From NCBI GenBank assembly GCA_027563935.2, contig JANVAS020000203.1, positions 4,464,001-4,528,000 on the forward strand: a DNA stretch of 64,000 nucleotides, read 5' to 3'. Position 1 is the first letter of the stretch; every line of letters begins with the position of its first letter. The position numbers and the translations under genes are program-made. The stretch comes from Costus lasius (lineage: Eukaryota; Streptophyta; Magnoliopsida; Zingiberales; Costaceae). Below are positions 23,901 through 35,061 of the stretch, piece by piece. The notes below the pieces were generated by a model. That model was not told the DNA's origin. It ran no database searches and was given only the letters and a program-made list of their open reading frames with translations.

Positions 23901-24850
23901 TTCCTGAACTTCATGCAGTCAAAGCATGGTTAAGAAAATGTTTCCAGATGAAAGATTTAGGAGAAGCAGCCTATGTACTAGGTGTGAAGATCTATAGAGA
24001 TAGATCTAATAGGCTTCTCGGGCTGTGCCAGAGTACTTACATCGATAAGGTCCTGGAGAGATTTCATTTAGAAAATTCTAAAAGAGGATATCTTCCAGTC
24101 AGACATGGTCTGAATCTTTCAAAGAGATAGTGTCCTCAAACACAGTCTGAGAAAGATGAGATGGACAATATGCCTTATGCTTCGGCTATTGGGTCCATCA
24201 TGTATGCGATGTTGTGTACTCGCCCAGACGTCGCTTACGGGTTAAGCGTGACCAGTCGGTTCCAAAGTAATCCAGGGAAGGCACACTGGATTGCAGTCAA
24301 GAACATTTTGAAATATGTTCGAAGAACCAAAGATATGTTCTTGATTTATGGAGGTCAGGAAGAACTCAGTATTGACGGATATACTAACGCTTCGTTCCAA
24401 TCTGACCAAGATGATTTCCGATCGCAATCAGGCTACGTTTTTAGCTTGAATGGAGGAGCAGTGGTGTGGAAGAGTTTCAAACAATCAATTGTTGCTGATT
24501 CCACAACAGAAGCCGAGTATGTTGCGGCCTCAGAAGCATCAAAGGAGGCAGTGTGGATTCGTAAGTTCATTCAAGAACTTGGTGTTGTTCCTTCGAGTGC
24601 AGATCCATTGGTTATCTTCTGTGATAACACTGGAGCGATTGCACAAGCAAAGGAACCACGGTCACACCAGAAGTCCAAGCACATACAGAGAAGGTTTCAT
24701 TTGATCCGTGAGATCATAGATCGAGGAGAGATCAAGATCTGCAAGGTACATACAGATGACAATCTAGCTGACCCGCTTACAAAGCCTCTGGCGCAGCAGA
24801 AGCATGAAAAGCACTGTAATAATATGGGTTTGAGATTTCTCAACCATTAG
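20942..24850 (+). pseudogene. gag-pol polyprotein of C: conventional start ATG replaced, five nonsense codons
   Basis: The extension Ile-Pro-Ala-Ala-Thr-Asn-Thr from 20942 is kept, but the usual gag ATG is ACA at 20963-20965. This would not matter if translation starts in the LTR exon. The gag domain, CCHC knuckle, protease VLDTACG, integrase, RT (YVDDILIIGND) and RNase H are all recognisable. Stops lie at 21854-21856 (TCA to TGA), 22562-22564 (CAG to TAA), 22841-22843 (TCA to TAA), 23657-23659 (TAT to TAA) and 24128-24130 (CAG to TAG). All six open pieces stay in one frame, so no net frameshift has occurred. Part of RNase H reads YTNASF, so the first catalytic Asp is lost. It is the oldest-looking copy in the window. 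Confidence 0.95.
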
Positions 24851-24870
24851 TTTAAGTGCAAGTGGGAGAT

Positions 24871-26501
24871 TGTTGGGGTATGCCCTTAAGGCTAATGTTT
24901 GAGGCCTTGGGCTGTTATCAGTATCATGTATAAAATATGTATATGTTTATAAAGGCAATTGTTGTTATTCAGATTGTTGCATTATCTGCTGCTGTATGTA
25001 TACTTCTGAATAATGTCTCATTGGTGTTTCAGCTTGGCTGACATGCAGTATTGTCCTTAGTCGAGATATCTTGGTGAACATGAGACAGCCTTGATATGAT
25101 TGAGACTAATATGTGTTCTAATCTTATAGGATGCTTCGAGCATGGAATAAGATTTAGAGGCATAGGTGCATTGGATGTACTGGACTGACCCTACTTAGGA
25201 TATTCAATTGTTTGTCACAATGTGAATAAATCCTTATAAGCAAGCAAGTGGTATACTCCCTCTGACTTGAGATCACTTGTGTTTCTAAATGATGATTGGC
25301 ATTGTTTTGAGGTAGTTCAATATCATTTGAAAGATAATGGTTAAGGATTATCTTGGATGGTGGGCATGACTCATGTTAGGACACTGGTGATAGATATAGG
25401 ATTGCCTCTCATAGTTGGAGTGTGATGTTCTAAAGGGCCCCCTGGATGAGATGGTTGAGAAAGTGTATGGCCATACCCAGATGACTATGTTCATCTGATC
25501 TAACCATTCTCATCATGTTGGAATTACAGGCTTGATAGGCTTGTCCAATAAGAACGTCCAGTGGCAAAGGGAACATGTATGCCGAGTGAATTGGATTCAC
25601 ACTTGTGCTATGGTTTGGGTGTAGTCTTGGAAGACTCTTTCCTTCATATCGGGAGACAGTGATGTGTTGCTAGATACCCCTCTCTGATCGTGATAACGTA
25701 AGTTATCGTTACCGACATTGAAGGAAACCCTTAGGGTCGCACAATTTGATGATATGGCTTACTTGTGTCAGATCGTGTGGACTGAATTGTTCTGGTTCAG
25801 TTTAAAGGAATTTAAACTCTGATTGGAAGTGAGATATGGTCTGATCATGTTTGATTGATTAGGGCTTGAGATCGGTAAGCTTCGATCGAGAGAATTGATG
25901 CTTGATCATAGAGATCAAGAGGGTCGAGAGATGTGTGGTTAGATCTTGAACCATTTGGTTTAAAGAGATCAAGACCATGGTGGTTTCGATTTGGTCTTTG
26001 AACCAAAAAGAATTGAACTGGTTCACTTGGTGAACGCATGGTTCAATTTGAGAGAGGAGTTATCGATGGCTTCAAGTGGAGTTAAACATGGGGTTAAGGA
26101 CTTACTATTTTTGGAAGCCATTTTCTTTGAGAAAACGCCCCCACGTTCGAACGCCTATCTCTCTCTCGCCCCCTCTCCTCTCGTGTGGATGATCTTCACG
26201 ACAAGAGGAAGTTCGACCAGCAAAAGGGAGAAAGACATCTCCTCAAACACGATCTAGGACTCCTTGGATCTTTGCTAGCACAAGGAATACAAGGAAGAAG
26301 TCATCATCTTCTTGTGTGCGATTTCCTTTCGAGAAGAGCCGCTCGCCCTTTCTTCTTCCAAGTCGCCACTCGATCAATGGCAATGGTAACGCATTTTTTT
26401 TTTGGTTGCTCATATTATCTTGCCTCTCGATCCTATCAAACCTAGTTTTTCACCTATGCAAGATCTCCTAGATGCGCATGTGAACTAGGGTTTGACCTTC
26501 A
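24871..26501 (+). repeat. 3' LTR of element C
   Basis: It starts TGTTGGGGTATGCC right after the purine tract. It is diverged from the other LTRs but alignable through most of its length. Its mini-exon is ATG-GCA-ATG near 26378, followed by GTAACG instead of GTATGA. The 3' end is shortened: AGGGTTTGACCTTCA replaces the longer block ending GGGGACTTTCA. I put the end at the CA at 26501, with some uncertainty. Confidence 0.85.
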
Positions 26502-26737
26502 TTTTTTGTGCGATTAAGATTATCATTGTGGTGGAAACCGTAGCCCTGATATCTCTCTCATATTTGACTTCTACCGACGTAGTTGCAATTGGCTGTTTTC
26601 GATTTCTGTCTTCAAAACCCAATTTTGATTTGCCTAGCTATTAGGACACGGATTTTCTAGTATTCAACCTTGTTCCCTATGGGATTCGATATCTTTTATT
26701 TTACTTCGACATAACCGTGCACTTGCGGTACGTGTCA
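26502..26737 (+). mobile_element. X4: end of an Athila/Tat-like LTR (plus orientation)
   Basis: Its reverse complement matches 39578-39830 (X3) along its length, including CCGCAAGTGCAC, the AAAGATATCGA block, and the GATATATCAGGG / AAGGTTTCCACCA block. It runs from the end of the 3' LTR of C to GTGTCA at 26737. The simplest reading is that C inserted into this LTR. No primer site follows, so it would be a 3' or solo LTR. Confidence 0.7.
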
Positions 26738-27623
26738 ATCGCAGTGACCATCTGCCATTGTTCACAGCCATTGTTCTACAATAACCAAGAAATAGCATAT
26801 TAGTACTACTTCGAATCATTTAAACCGGACTTGTTTTAAATGATCATGACTCCTACTATTTTAATCGAATTAACAATCCACAAAGTTAATCAGGAAATTT
26901 AAGATTTCCTAGTGAGATGGGATCCTTATTCCACATGAGGCTTCGTGTCCCACGAGGGTGGGATGAGATGCACAAAGTGACCCATGTTTCTTAAGGTGGG
27001 CACGCCGGCCGGTTGTTCCAAGCAACTCCCCTTGTTCAGACAGTCTAGGCATTTCATGTCCAGTGAGGGCTGGATACAGCATGAAACCCTTACCTTCAAT
27101 GATGCCTCTAGAGTTTCATCATGTGCCCATCACATATGAAAATATAGTCAAGTCCATTACTAACTGTTAAGCCTAGGGCAAACAAGTTTCCTTGCGAAGG
27201 CACGCCCAGGTTAAAACTAGACCGGGGAAACCATTGCCTCAACACACTTTCTAAAGATAAGTGAGTGTGTCCCACGAGGGTAGGAAACAGTTCACAACTC
27301 CACTGATCGATAGCTTAGTGAGGGCTACGCATTAGAAGGCTACTAGACTTGATATTTTAATTGAGGGTTTTTGTTTAATGTCTGATGAGGGTAGAAACCA
27401 CAAGCCACGAAGATACAAATGGAGTCTACAAGTACCCTAACCACAGACCTAGAGGTTCGCGAATAAGCTGGCATGTTCACTCCAAATGCTAGCACAAAAT
27501 TATAAATAATCACTTCAACCAATTTGAAGTGCTGGTCACAACATTGAAGCGCCAGAAGCTGCTGCACATTTTCAAGCTATTCAACAAAAATATAACCTGC
27601 ATCCACGTCGAAGCATGCGATAA
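26738..27623 (-). other. Unassigned; parts resemble a distant copia leader on the minus strand
   Basis: GTGAGATGGGATCC and, a little further on, GGGATGAGATGCAC (26913-26973) resemble the plus-strand image of the leaders of D and E near 35198-35262. The surrounding text is too diverged for a confident call. Blocks such as GTGTCCCACGAGGGT recur (26948 and 27269). No ORF with recognisable domains is seen. It may be the remnant of a different, older copia element. Confidence 0.35.
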
Positions 27624-28640
27624 TGTTGGGGCCAAATAAGGATCTCTTCATGGCCGAGTCAAGCCCATCTTCAACGTCGCTCAGCCTTGCAACTTGCGGT
27701 TAACATGGAAAGCTCAACGTCTCCTTGCATCCTCGCTCAGCATACGCTCACAAGGAAACTCTCCAACGTCTCTCTACTGCAATCAAAGAAGGAAATAGCA
27801 ACGTCTCTCTCGCCAGCAACTAGCTCTCAACAGCAACTTCTCCCTATATATCACGCTACTTCATTGTAATCGACAAGTAGTGAATTTTTGAATCAATGAA
27901 ATAGTTTTCTTCCAATGGAATCGGATGTCTCCCATCCTCTTCCCCTCTGAGGTGCTTGTGTCACCTAACTTCCCTTCTTCCTCCTTCCTTAATCTTTCCT
28001 TCCTCCCGCAACCGAACCAGCCAAGTCACGAGAGTTCCCAGAATTTCTGAAATTTTGTGAGAACGCCGCCGACGATCCGCCAGTCTAATCCTCACAAGAT
28101 TTCGAACATCACTCTTCGTATCTAAGAAGAAGCCACTGCCGCCGGCATCCGCCAATCTGCCCGTCCGATCACCGGAATTGAACGTCCGTTCGAATCCCCT
28201 GTTCTCACCTGCCTTTCGCCCTAGTTCAGCCCTTCAATGTCGTGTTCATATGACTGGCCACCGTCCACCTTGAAACTCCGGCCACATCGTCGCAACAACC
28301 ATACCAACCTCCAACTATAGCAAGTTTGGTGTTCGTGCCTTCTACGACATCCGGCGACCGCCCCTGCTCCGTTCGCCACCTCCCCTGCTCTTACCCCAAG
28401 TATGCTGTTTTGAGAATTTACACTGGTCCGCCGTCGCCATTGCCAATTCGACACCTCTGCCGCTCTAACTCTGTCAGTGACATCCTGGAAGACTTTCCAG
28501 TCTACGAGAACCCCGCCTGCACCGCCTCTCTTCCTCTCGACGACAAATGGAATCAGCCTATTTTCCCTCCCTCTGTTTCCAGGCCTCTTGTTTCATATCT
28601 CCTGTTTGCCCATATTGTTAACTGATTAGTCTTCTTCTTG
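27624..28640 (+). other. Unassigned promoter- or LTR-like segment followed by a C/T-rich stretch
   Basis: It begins TGTTGGGGCC, includes the TATA-like CCCTATATATCACG near 27843, and later AATCAATGAAATAG, features common in LTRs of plant retrotransposons or in promoters. It is followed by a CT- and CCG-rich region (27960-28600) and a splice-acceptor-like TCTTCTTCTTGCAG near 28640. The longest frame (28326-28625, plus) gives a Pro/Ser/Arg-rich 99-aa peptide with no recognised domain. No flanking repeat was found. Remnants of a gene 5' region and of an LTR are both possible. Confidence 0.3.
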
Positions 28641-29046
28641 CAGGGTTTAAACATTCTCGGACAAATCTCCCGTTCTCATCCTTCGAATCTATAGAGAGAC
28701 GAGATCATCTTCTATCATTCGAATTAGTTGCAACGAATCCAGATGGACCAGAACATGCTACAATACGCAGCAACTTTTCAACTCTGATAACACTTCTGCA
28801 GTAATTTTATTGTCTAATTTGATTAGATGTTTTATCATTGATGTCCTTATTACCTGACAAATCTTCAATTTGCAATCCTTATACGATTTAAAAGAACAAG
28901 TTTTGATCTTCAATTTGGTTTAATCGGTTTCAATAATCATTGAATGGATTCTCCTGCAAAGCATTGCAGTTTTTCTTAAATTATATATTTCTGCAGCATT
29001 ATGTTTCTAGCTGTTTTCTGAATTTTGACCTTTATTTTGAAAATAA
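28641..29046. other. Unassigned non-coding stretch
   Basis: AT-rich sequence with no ORF, LTR edge or known motif that I can support. Confidence 0.4.
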
Positions 29047-29076
29047 AATAATAATAATAATAATAATAATAATAAT
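29047..29076. repeat. (ATA)n microsatellite
   Basis: About ten ATA/AAT units in a row. The small ORF over it is not a gene. Confidence 0.95.
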
Positions 29077-29452
29077 CGGACTTTTAGTTAGTATCATATT
29101 TCGTGTCTCCACCCCACATCAATGTCTCATCAGTTTTATCTTATGTCTAACAATACAGGCATGCAATCCTATAGTGAGAACATACCGATAAAACATCACA
29201 GGCATGCTTTAGAAGATACTGAAAGCAGTAAAAGAATGATGTGATCATAGCCTATTCAAGAGATTAAACCAACCCATGCCAAAAGGAGGTTCAACTCTTG
29301 ACCTAGGACTCAAGTCCCCAAAACTAGACCTAGCCTAGCTGACCTCTAGCTTGGTCTTCAAGGTTGGCTCCAAGGTTGATGTAGGAGCATGCGACATGAA
29401 TCAAAGGGAAGATCTGGCCCCAATGGTGCCCCAAAAATTTTCCACATAATGT
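29077..29452. other. Unassigned; last bases belong to the repeat array into which D inserted
   Basis: No ORF or TE edge is seen. The final TTTTCCACATAATGT (29438-29452) matches the unit junctions of the array at 38582-39030, showing that the array continued on this side of D. Confidence 0.5.
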
Positions 29453-31138
29453 TGAAAGTACCCCTTAAACTAAAGGGGGTCCCCTTCTAGGGGGAGCGAA
29501 AACCCTAGGCAGTGGCGCATAAAATTTTTGGGCAGCGGATTAGGGTTTCAAGAATCGGTTCATGTGATATGATCAACCAAATGGAAACGATTGCATGTAA
29601 GAGATAAAACTCATACCATAGCCATTTCGAATGGCGCCTAGGAAGCAAAGATCAAAGCAGATCTTCTCCAGAGGTGACGCACACAGTTGATGTCGCCTAC
29701 TCCTCTTTGCGATCCTTGTGCTAGCAAGATCCAAAGAAGTCTTTGATCGAAAATGAGAAAGGGATGAAGAGATCTTTTCTTTGCCGATTTCTCCTCCAAA
29801 TCCAAGGCGTCGTCACCCACGGAAAAACCCAAGAGGAATGCGTTCAAGTGGCGAGAATAGAGAGAGCACTCTCTTTCGAACGTGAGCCTCTCCAAGTGGA
29901 GATCATGGTTGCTAAAAATAGCACCACTAACCGCCCAACATGTTCACGCCAAGTGAACTTGTCGCCAATGCTTGAACCATTTTGGTTTAATTTAATTTTG
30001 GTTCAATTACCAAATAAACCAAACGACATGGCCTAGATCATATTAAAACCCTAAGGTTCCAGATCTAGCCGTTGATCTCTATGATGCTCCTGATCTGACC
30101 GATCTAGCATCTCTTCTCTCGATCGAAGCTTACCGATCTCAAGCCCTAATCAATCAAACATGATCAGACCAGATCTCACTCACAATCAGAGATTAAATCC
30201 CTTTAAACTGAACCCGAAACAATTCAGTCCACACGATCTGACTTAAGTAAGCCATATCATCAATTGTGCGACCCTGAGGGTTTCCTTAAAACATCGGTAA
30301 CGATAATTTACATTATCACAACCAGTGAGGGGTATCTAGCAACACATCACTGTCTCCCGATATCAAGGAAAGAGTCTTCCAAGACTTCACCCAAAAACAG
30401 CACAAGTGTGAATCAATTCACAAAGCATACATATTTCCTTTGCCACTGGATGTTCTTATTGGACAAGCCTGTCAAGCTCGTAACTCCAATATGATGAGCA
30501 TGATTAGAACAGATGAGCACTGTCACCTGGGTATGGCCATACACTCTCTCAATCATCTCATCCAGGGGGCCCCTTTAGAACATCACACTCCTTAAACAAG
30601 GAGACGGCAATCCTATGTCTATCACTAGTGCTCTAACCTGATTCAAGCTCACCATCCAAGATAGTCTATAATCATTATGTTTCAAATGATATTGAACTAC
30701 CTCAAAACAATGACAATCATCATTTAGAAAACACAAGTGATCTCAAGTCAGAGGAAATGTGCCACTTGTCTTAATCAAGGAATATTCACATTGTGACAAA
30801 CAATTGAACATCCTAGTAGGGTCTGTCCAGTACATCCCATGTACCCATGAGTCTACATCTTATTCCATGCTCGAAGCATCCTATAAGATTAGAACACATA
30901 TTAGTCTTAACCATATCGAGGCTGTCTCATGTTTACCAAGATATATCGACTAAGGACATAATAGCATGTCAGCCCAGCTGAACAGCTTTGAGACATTATT
31001 CAGAAGAACATATATTGCAGCAGACAATGTAGCTAACTGAATAACAACCATGCCTTTATAAACACATAGAGTTTATTACATGATACTTGTTACATTCCCA
31101 TAGGCCTCAAACATTAGCCTTAAGGGCATACCCCAACA
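29453..31138 (-). repeat. 3' LTR of element D
   Basis: On the plus strand it reads TGAAAGTACC...CCCCAACA. The polypurine tract (plus-strand image ATCTCCCACTTG) follows at 31139-31150. Confidence 0.97.
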
Positions 31139-31158
31139 ATCTCCCACTTGCACTTAAT

Positions 31159-34100
31159 CTAATGGTTGAGAAATCTCAAACCCATATTATTACAGTGCTT
31201 CTCATGCTTCTGCTGCGCCAGAGGCTTGGTAAGCGGGTCTGCCAGATTGTCATCTGTATGAACCTTGCATACTTTGATCTCGCCACGATCTATGATCTCC
31301 CTGATCAAATGAAACCGTCTCTGTATGTGCTTGGACTTCTGGTGCGACCGTGGTTCCTTTGCCTGTGCGATTGCTCCAGTGTTATCACAGAAGATAACCA
31401 AAGGATCTGCACACGAAGGAACGACACCAAGTTCTCTCACGAACTTACGAATCCACACTGCCTCCTTGGATGCTTCCGAGGCTGCAACATACTCGGCTTC
31501 TGTTGTGGAATCAGCAACAGTTGACTGTTTGAAACTTTTCCACACCACTGCACCTCCATTCAAGCTAAAAACATAGCCTGATTGCGATCGGAAATCATCC
31601 TGGTCAGACTGGAACGAAGCGTCAGTATATCCTTCAATACTGAGTTCTTCCTGACCACCATATATCAAGAACATATCTTTGGTCCTCCGCAGATATTTTA
31701 AAATGTTCTTGACTGCAATCCAGTGCGCCATACCTGGATTACTCTGGTAACGACTGGTTACGCTTAACCCGTAAGCAACGTCTGGGCGAGTACACAACAT
31801 CGCATACATTATAGAACCAATAGCCGAAGCATAAGGCGTATTGTTCATTTCATCTTTCTCAGTCTGTGTTTGTGGACACTGACTCTTAGAAAGATTCAGA
31901 CCATGTCTGACTGGAAGATATCCTCGCTTAGAATTCTCTAAGTGAAATCTCTCCAGGACCTTATCGATGTAAGTACTCTGGCACAGCCCGAGAAGCCTCT
32001 TAGATCTATCCCTGTAGATCTTCACACCTAACACATAGGCTGCTTCTCCTAGATCTTTCATCTGGAAACATTTCCTCAGCCATGCCTTAACAGCATGCAT
32101 TTCAGGAATGTCGTTTCCAATGATCAAGATATCATCGACGTAGAGGACTAGGAAAGTAATCACGCTCCCACTAAACCTCTTATATACACACGGGTCATCC
32201 TCGTTCTTGATGAAACCAAATTCAGTAACTGATTCATCAAAACGAATATTCCAGCTTCTTGATGCTTGTTTAAGTCCATAAATGGACTTCTTTAACTTGC
32301 ATATTTTATGACGATCTGCTGGATTAGTGAAACCTTCTGGTTGTGTCATATACACATCCTCATCCAGATTTCCATTAAGGAAAGCTGTTTTCACATCCAT
32401 CTGCCAAATCTCATAATCATAATATGCAGCTATCGCGAAAAGAATCCGAATAGACTTAAACATGGCTACAGGTGAGAAAGTTTCATCATAATCTATCCCG
32501 TAGATTTGTTTGAAACCTTTCGCAACTAGCCTGCCTTTATAGGTAACTACGTTACCATCCATGTCAATCTTCTTCTTGAAGATCCATTTACAGCCTATAG
32601 GGATAACTCCCGGAGGCGGATCAACCAAATCCCAGACTTGGTTATCTGACATGGAGTCCATCTCGGCGCGCATAGCCTCAAGCCATCTCGCTGACTCTGG
32701 TCCACTGACCGCATCCGCATAAGTAAGGGGTTCATCATTGTCAATGATGTAGACTCCGTCATAGCGCTCAGGCTGTCGACGAATCCTACCCGATCTTCGC
32801 GGTTCCCGTGATGTTTGAGCCTCAGGTTGTTCAATAACCTGTTCTACCGGCTCAGGCTCATCCAACTGTGCTTGATCACTTTGTCCTTCTTCTGGATTCT
32901 CATCCAGCTTTATTTCTCTCCCACTGGCCTCTTGCAGAAGAAACTCCTTCTCAAGAAATATGGCCGTCCGAGCAACAAAAACCTTGTTCTCATTGGGATC
33001 GAAGAAATAATAACCCTTAGTTTCCTTAGGGTAACCGACAAAGATACATTTGTCAGATCTGCTCTCTAGTTTCCCAGAGGCGAGCTTTTTAACATAAGCC
33101 TCGCAACCCCAGATCCTGATAAATGTCAAGCTCGGCTGTTTCCCATACCATAACTCATATGGCGTCTTTGAAACTGCCTTGGATGGCACTCGGTTTAGTA
33201 CCTTTGCAGCTGTTTCCAGCGCAAAACCCCAAAAGGAGTATGGAAGAGTAGCCTGACTCATCATAGAACGAACCATATCAAGTAACGTTCTATTTCTCCT
33301 CTCGGACACACCATTCCATTGCGGTGTTCCTGGTGGAGTGAGCTGTGAGATAATCCCACACTCCTTTAGATAGTCAGTAAATGCATGACTTAGGTATTCA
33401 CCACCTCGATCTGAGCGAAGTGCCTTGATATTACGGCCTAGCTGATTTTGTACTTCATTCTTGAACTCTTTGAACTTGTCAAAAGATTCACTCTTATGTC
33501 TCATCAGATAGACATACCCATATCTACTGAAATCATCAGTAAATGTAATGAAGTACTGATAGCCACCTCTGGCATGTTTACTAAATGGCCCACACACATC
33601 ACTGTGTATGAGGTCAAGTAAACCTGAAGCCCTTTGACCTTTATTAGGAAAAGGTGACTTCGTCATTTTACCCATCAAACAAGCTTTGCATGTATCAATC
33701 TCCTTATAGGAGAATGATCCCAGCAGTCCATGATCATGCAACCGCTTAATGCGTTTCTCGTTAATATGGCCTAAACGACTATGCCATAGCAAGGTGCTGT
33801 CATCAGCATACTTGGCTTTCTTAATATCAACATTCTGTATAGAACTTTCCATGTCCAACATGAATAACCCATTATTAATTGAACCAGTTGCATAAACAAT
33901 ATTATCATATGACAAAACACACTTTGAAATATTGCATTCAAAGGAAAACCCCTTCCTGACAAGAGCAGGAATGGAGATAATATTTTTAGTTATACTGGGA
34001 ACAAAATAACAACTGTTTAGTTCCAATACAATTCCAGATGGTAAAGTAATGAAGTAGTCTCCTACAGCAACAGCAGCAACCCGTGCCCCGTTTCCAACGC

Positions 34101-35040
34101 GTAGGTCCACCTCATGCTGTCCCACCTGCCTTCTTCTCTTGAGTTCCTGCACATTTGAACAAATGTGAACTCCACATGCAGTGTCCAACACCCATGATAC
34201 AGAAGAAGAATACATGACCTCAGTCACGAATATACCTGAGCCAGAAGCAAAGCTTCCCCTCTTATCTCCTTGGAGCGCTTTACAGTCCTTTTTCCAGTGA
34301 CCCAGCTGGCCACAGTGGAAACACCTGTATTCCTTAGACCGCTTCACCTTCTGCTTCAGAGCCTTGCTGTAATTCTTGACCGGGGCCTTGCCCTTCTTCC
34401 CCTTCTTCTTGTTCCTGGAAGGAACCATCAAGACAGAGGTTGAAGGCTTACCCTTCAGAGTTTCCTCAGTGGTCAAGAGCATATTCAGCAGCTCTGCCGG
34501 AGTACAATCGATTTTGTTCATATTAAAATTAATAATGAACGCGTCGAATGATGGCGGGAGAGACTGCAGAATAATGTCCACAGCAAGCTCCTGGTTGATG
34601 GTATGCCCCAGTTTCTCTAGAGCCTCCTTGTGCCCAATCATCTTGAGCACGTGAGCTCCCACTGGGCTCCCTTCAGCCAGTTTGCTCTGAAAGAAGAGCT
34701 TCGTCAAATTATAGCGTTCAGTCCTCGCCTGTGCAGCATACAACATCTTGAGGTTTGTAATCATGTCTCTAGCCGACATGTCCTCATGCTGACGCTGCAG
34801 CGGTGGCGTCATAGACGCTAACATCAGGCAAGCGACATCAATGCTATCATTGACGTGCTTTTCATAGGCTTCCCGAACCGCCCTTGCGGCGTTCGGAGCG
34901 GGCTGCGGCGGTATCGCCGTCTCGAGGACATACAGTTTCCTCTCTGCCTTAAGAACGATCTTAAGGTGTCCAAACCAGTCAGAGAAGTTCGGCCCAGCAA
35001 ACTTCTCTCTTTCCAGTAGGGATCGCACATTGAAGTTCAT
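31159..35040 (-). CDS. Intact gag-pol polyprotein of D (1293 aa)
   Basis: One frame encodes all proteins for transposition. Gag, of the copia gag-polypeptide type, fills roughly residues 1-230 and builds the virus-like particle. A basic Lys/Arg stretch (about 205-235) and the CCHC knuckle CFHCGQLGHWKKDC (240-253) bind RNA. The aspartic protease has VLDTACG with Asp at about 286. Integrase has the HHCC zinc site, then Asp 481 (HSDVCGPF), Asp 544 (RSDRGGEY) and Glu 580 (SERRNRT), a correct DD35E spacing. RT has QMDVKTAFLNG and YVDD at about 967-970. RNase H has Asp 1140, Glu 1181 and Asp 1219. It ends MGLRFLNH. No key residue is missing. I list the conventional ATG; a spliced start in the LTR (37060-37068) would add ten residues. 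Confidence 0.97.
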   Translation of the reverse strand: MNFNVRSLLEREKFAGPNFSDWFGHLKIVLKAERKLYVLETAIPPQPAPNAARAVREAYEKHVNDSIDVACLMLASMTPPLQRQHEDMSARDMITNLKMLYAAQARTERYNLTKLFFQSKLAEGSPVGAHVLKMIGHKEALEKLGHTINQELAVDIILQSLPPSFDAFIINFNMNKIDCTPAELLNMLLTTEETLKGKPSTSVLMVPSRNKKKGKKGKAPVKNYSKALKQKVKRSKEYRCFHCGQLGHWKKDCKALQGDKRGSFASGSGIFVTEVMYSSSVSWVLDTACGVHICSNVQELKRRRQVGQHEVDLRVGNGARVAAVAVGDYFITLPSGIVLELNSCYFVPSITKNIISIPALVRKGFSFECNISKCVLSYDNIVYATGSINNGLFMLDMESSIQNVDIKKAKYADDSTLLWHSRLGHINEKRIKRLHDHGLLGSFSYKEIDTCKACLMGKMTKSPFPNKGQRASGLLDLIHSDVCGPFSKHARGGYQYFITFTDDFSRYGYVYLMRHKSESFDKFKEFKNEVQNQLGRNIKALRSDRGGEYLSHAFTDYLKECGIISQLTPPGTPQWNGVSERRNRTLLDMVRSMMSQATLPYSFWGFALETAAKVLNRVPSKAVSKTPYELWYGKQPSLTFIRIWGCEAYVKKLASGKLESRSDKCIFVGYPKETKGYYFFDPNENKVFVARTAIFLEKEFLLQEASGREIKLDENPEEGQSDQAQLDEPEPVEQVIEQPEAQTSREPRRSGRIRRQPERYDGVYIIDNDEPLTYADAVSGPESARWLEAMRAEMDSMSDNQVWDLVDPPPGVIPIGCKWIFKKKIDMDGNVVTYKGRLVAKGFKQIYGIDYDETFSPVAMFKSIRILFAIAAYYDYEIWQMDVKTAFLNGNLDEDVYMTQPEGFTNPADRHKICKLKKSIYGLKQASRSWNIRFDESVTEFGFIKNEDDPCVYKRFSGSVITFLVLYVDDILIIGNDIPEMHAVKAWLRKCFQMKDLGEAAYVLGVKIYRDRSKRLLGLCQSTYIDKVLERFHLENSKRGYLPVRHGLNLSKSQCPQTQTEKDEMNNTPYASAIGSIMYAMLCTRPDVAYGLSVTSRYQSNPGMAHWIAVKNILKYLRRTKDMFLIYGGQEELSIEGYTDASFQSDQDDFRSQSGYVFSLNGGAVVWKSFKQSTVADSTTEAEYVAASEASKEAVWIRKFVRELGVVPSCADPLVIFCDNTGAIAQAKEPRSHQKSKHIQRRFHLIREIIDRGEIKVCKVHTDDNLADPLTKPLAQQKHEKHCNNMGLRFLNH

Positions 35041-35061
35041 GGTGTTCGTTGCTGCAGGTAT

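Larger units (their letters stand above)
1..26501 (+). mobile_element. Element C: Ty1/copia LTR retrotransposon, 5' end outside window, hosts element A
   Basis: The 5' LTR and first part of the leader lie left of the window. What is visible is leader (1-105), then element A with its duplicated TATAT, then leader again (19973-20941), gag-pol (20942-24850), a purine-rich tract AAGTGGGAGAT before the LTR, and the 3' LTR (24871-26501). With A and one TATAT removed, the leader reads continuously and matches the leaders of A, B and F in this window. C is the most decayed copia copy here: it has five in-frame stops, and its LTR is the most diverged and has a shortened 3' end. It appears to lie inside an Athila-like LTR (26502-26737). 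Its own TSD cannot be checked because the left end is missing. Confidence 0.9.

Noticed and set aside
27961..28625. Host protein-coding exons at 27961-28625
   Set aside because: The short frames on both strands have no domain or convincing start, and base composition alone explains them. They are left unassigned.
31087..31524. Antisense ORFs of 105-157 aa opposite RNase H (15792-16109, 17876-18295, 31087-31524, 43349-43822, 57957-58319)
   Set aside because: They are frame shadows of the conserved RNase H coding sequence.
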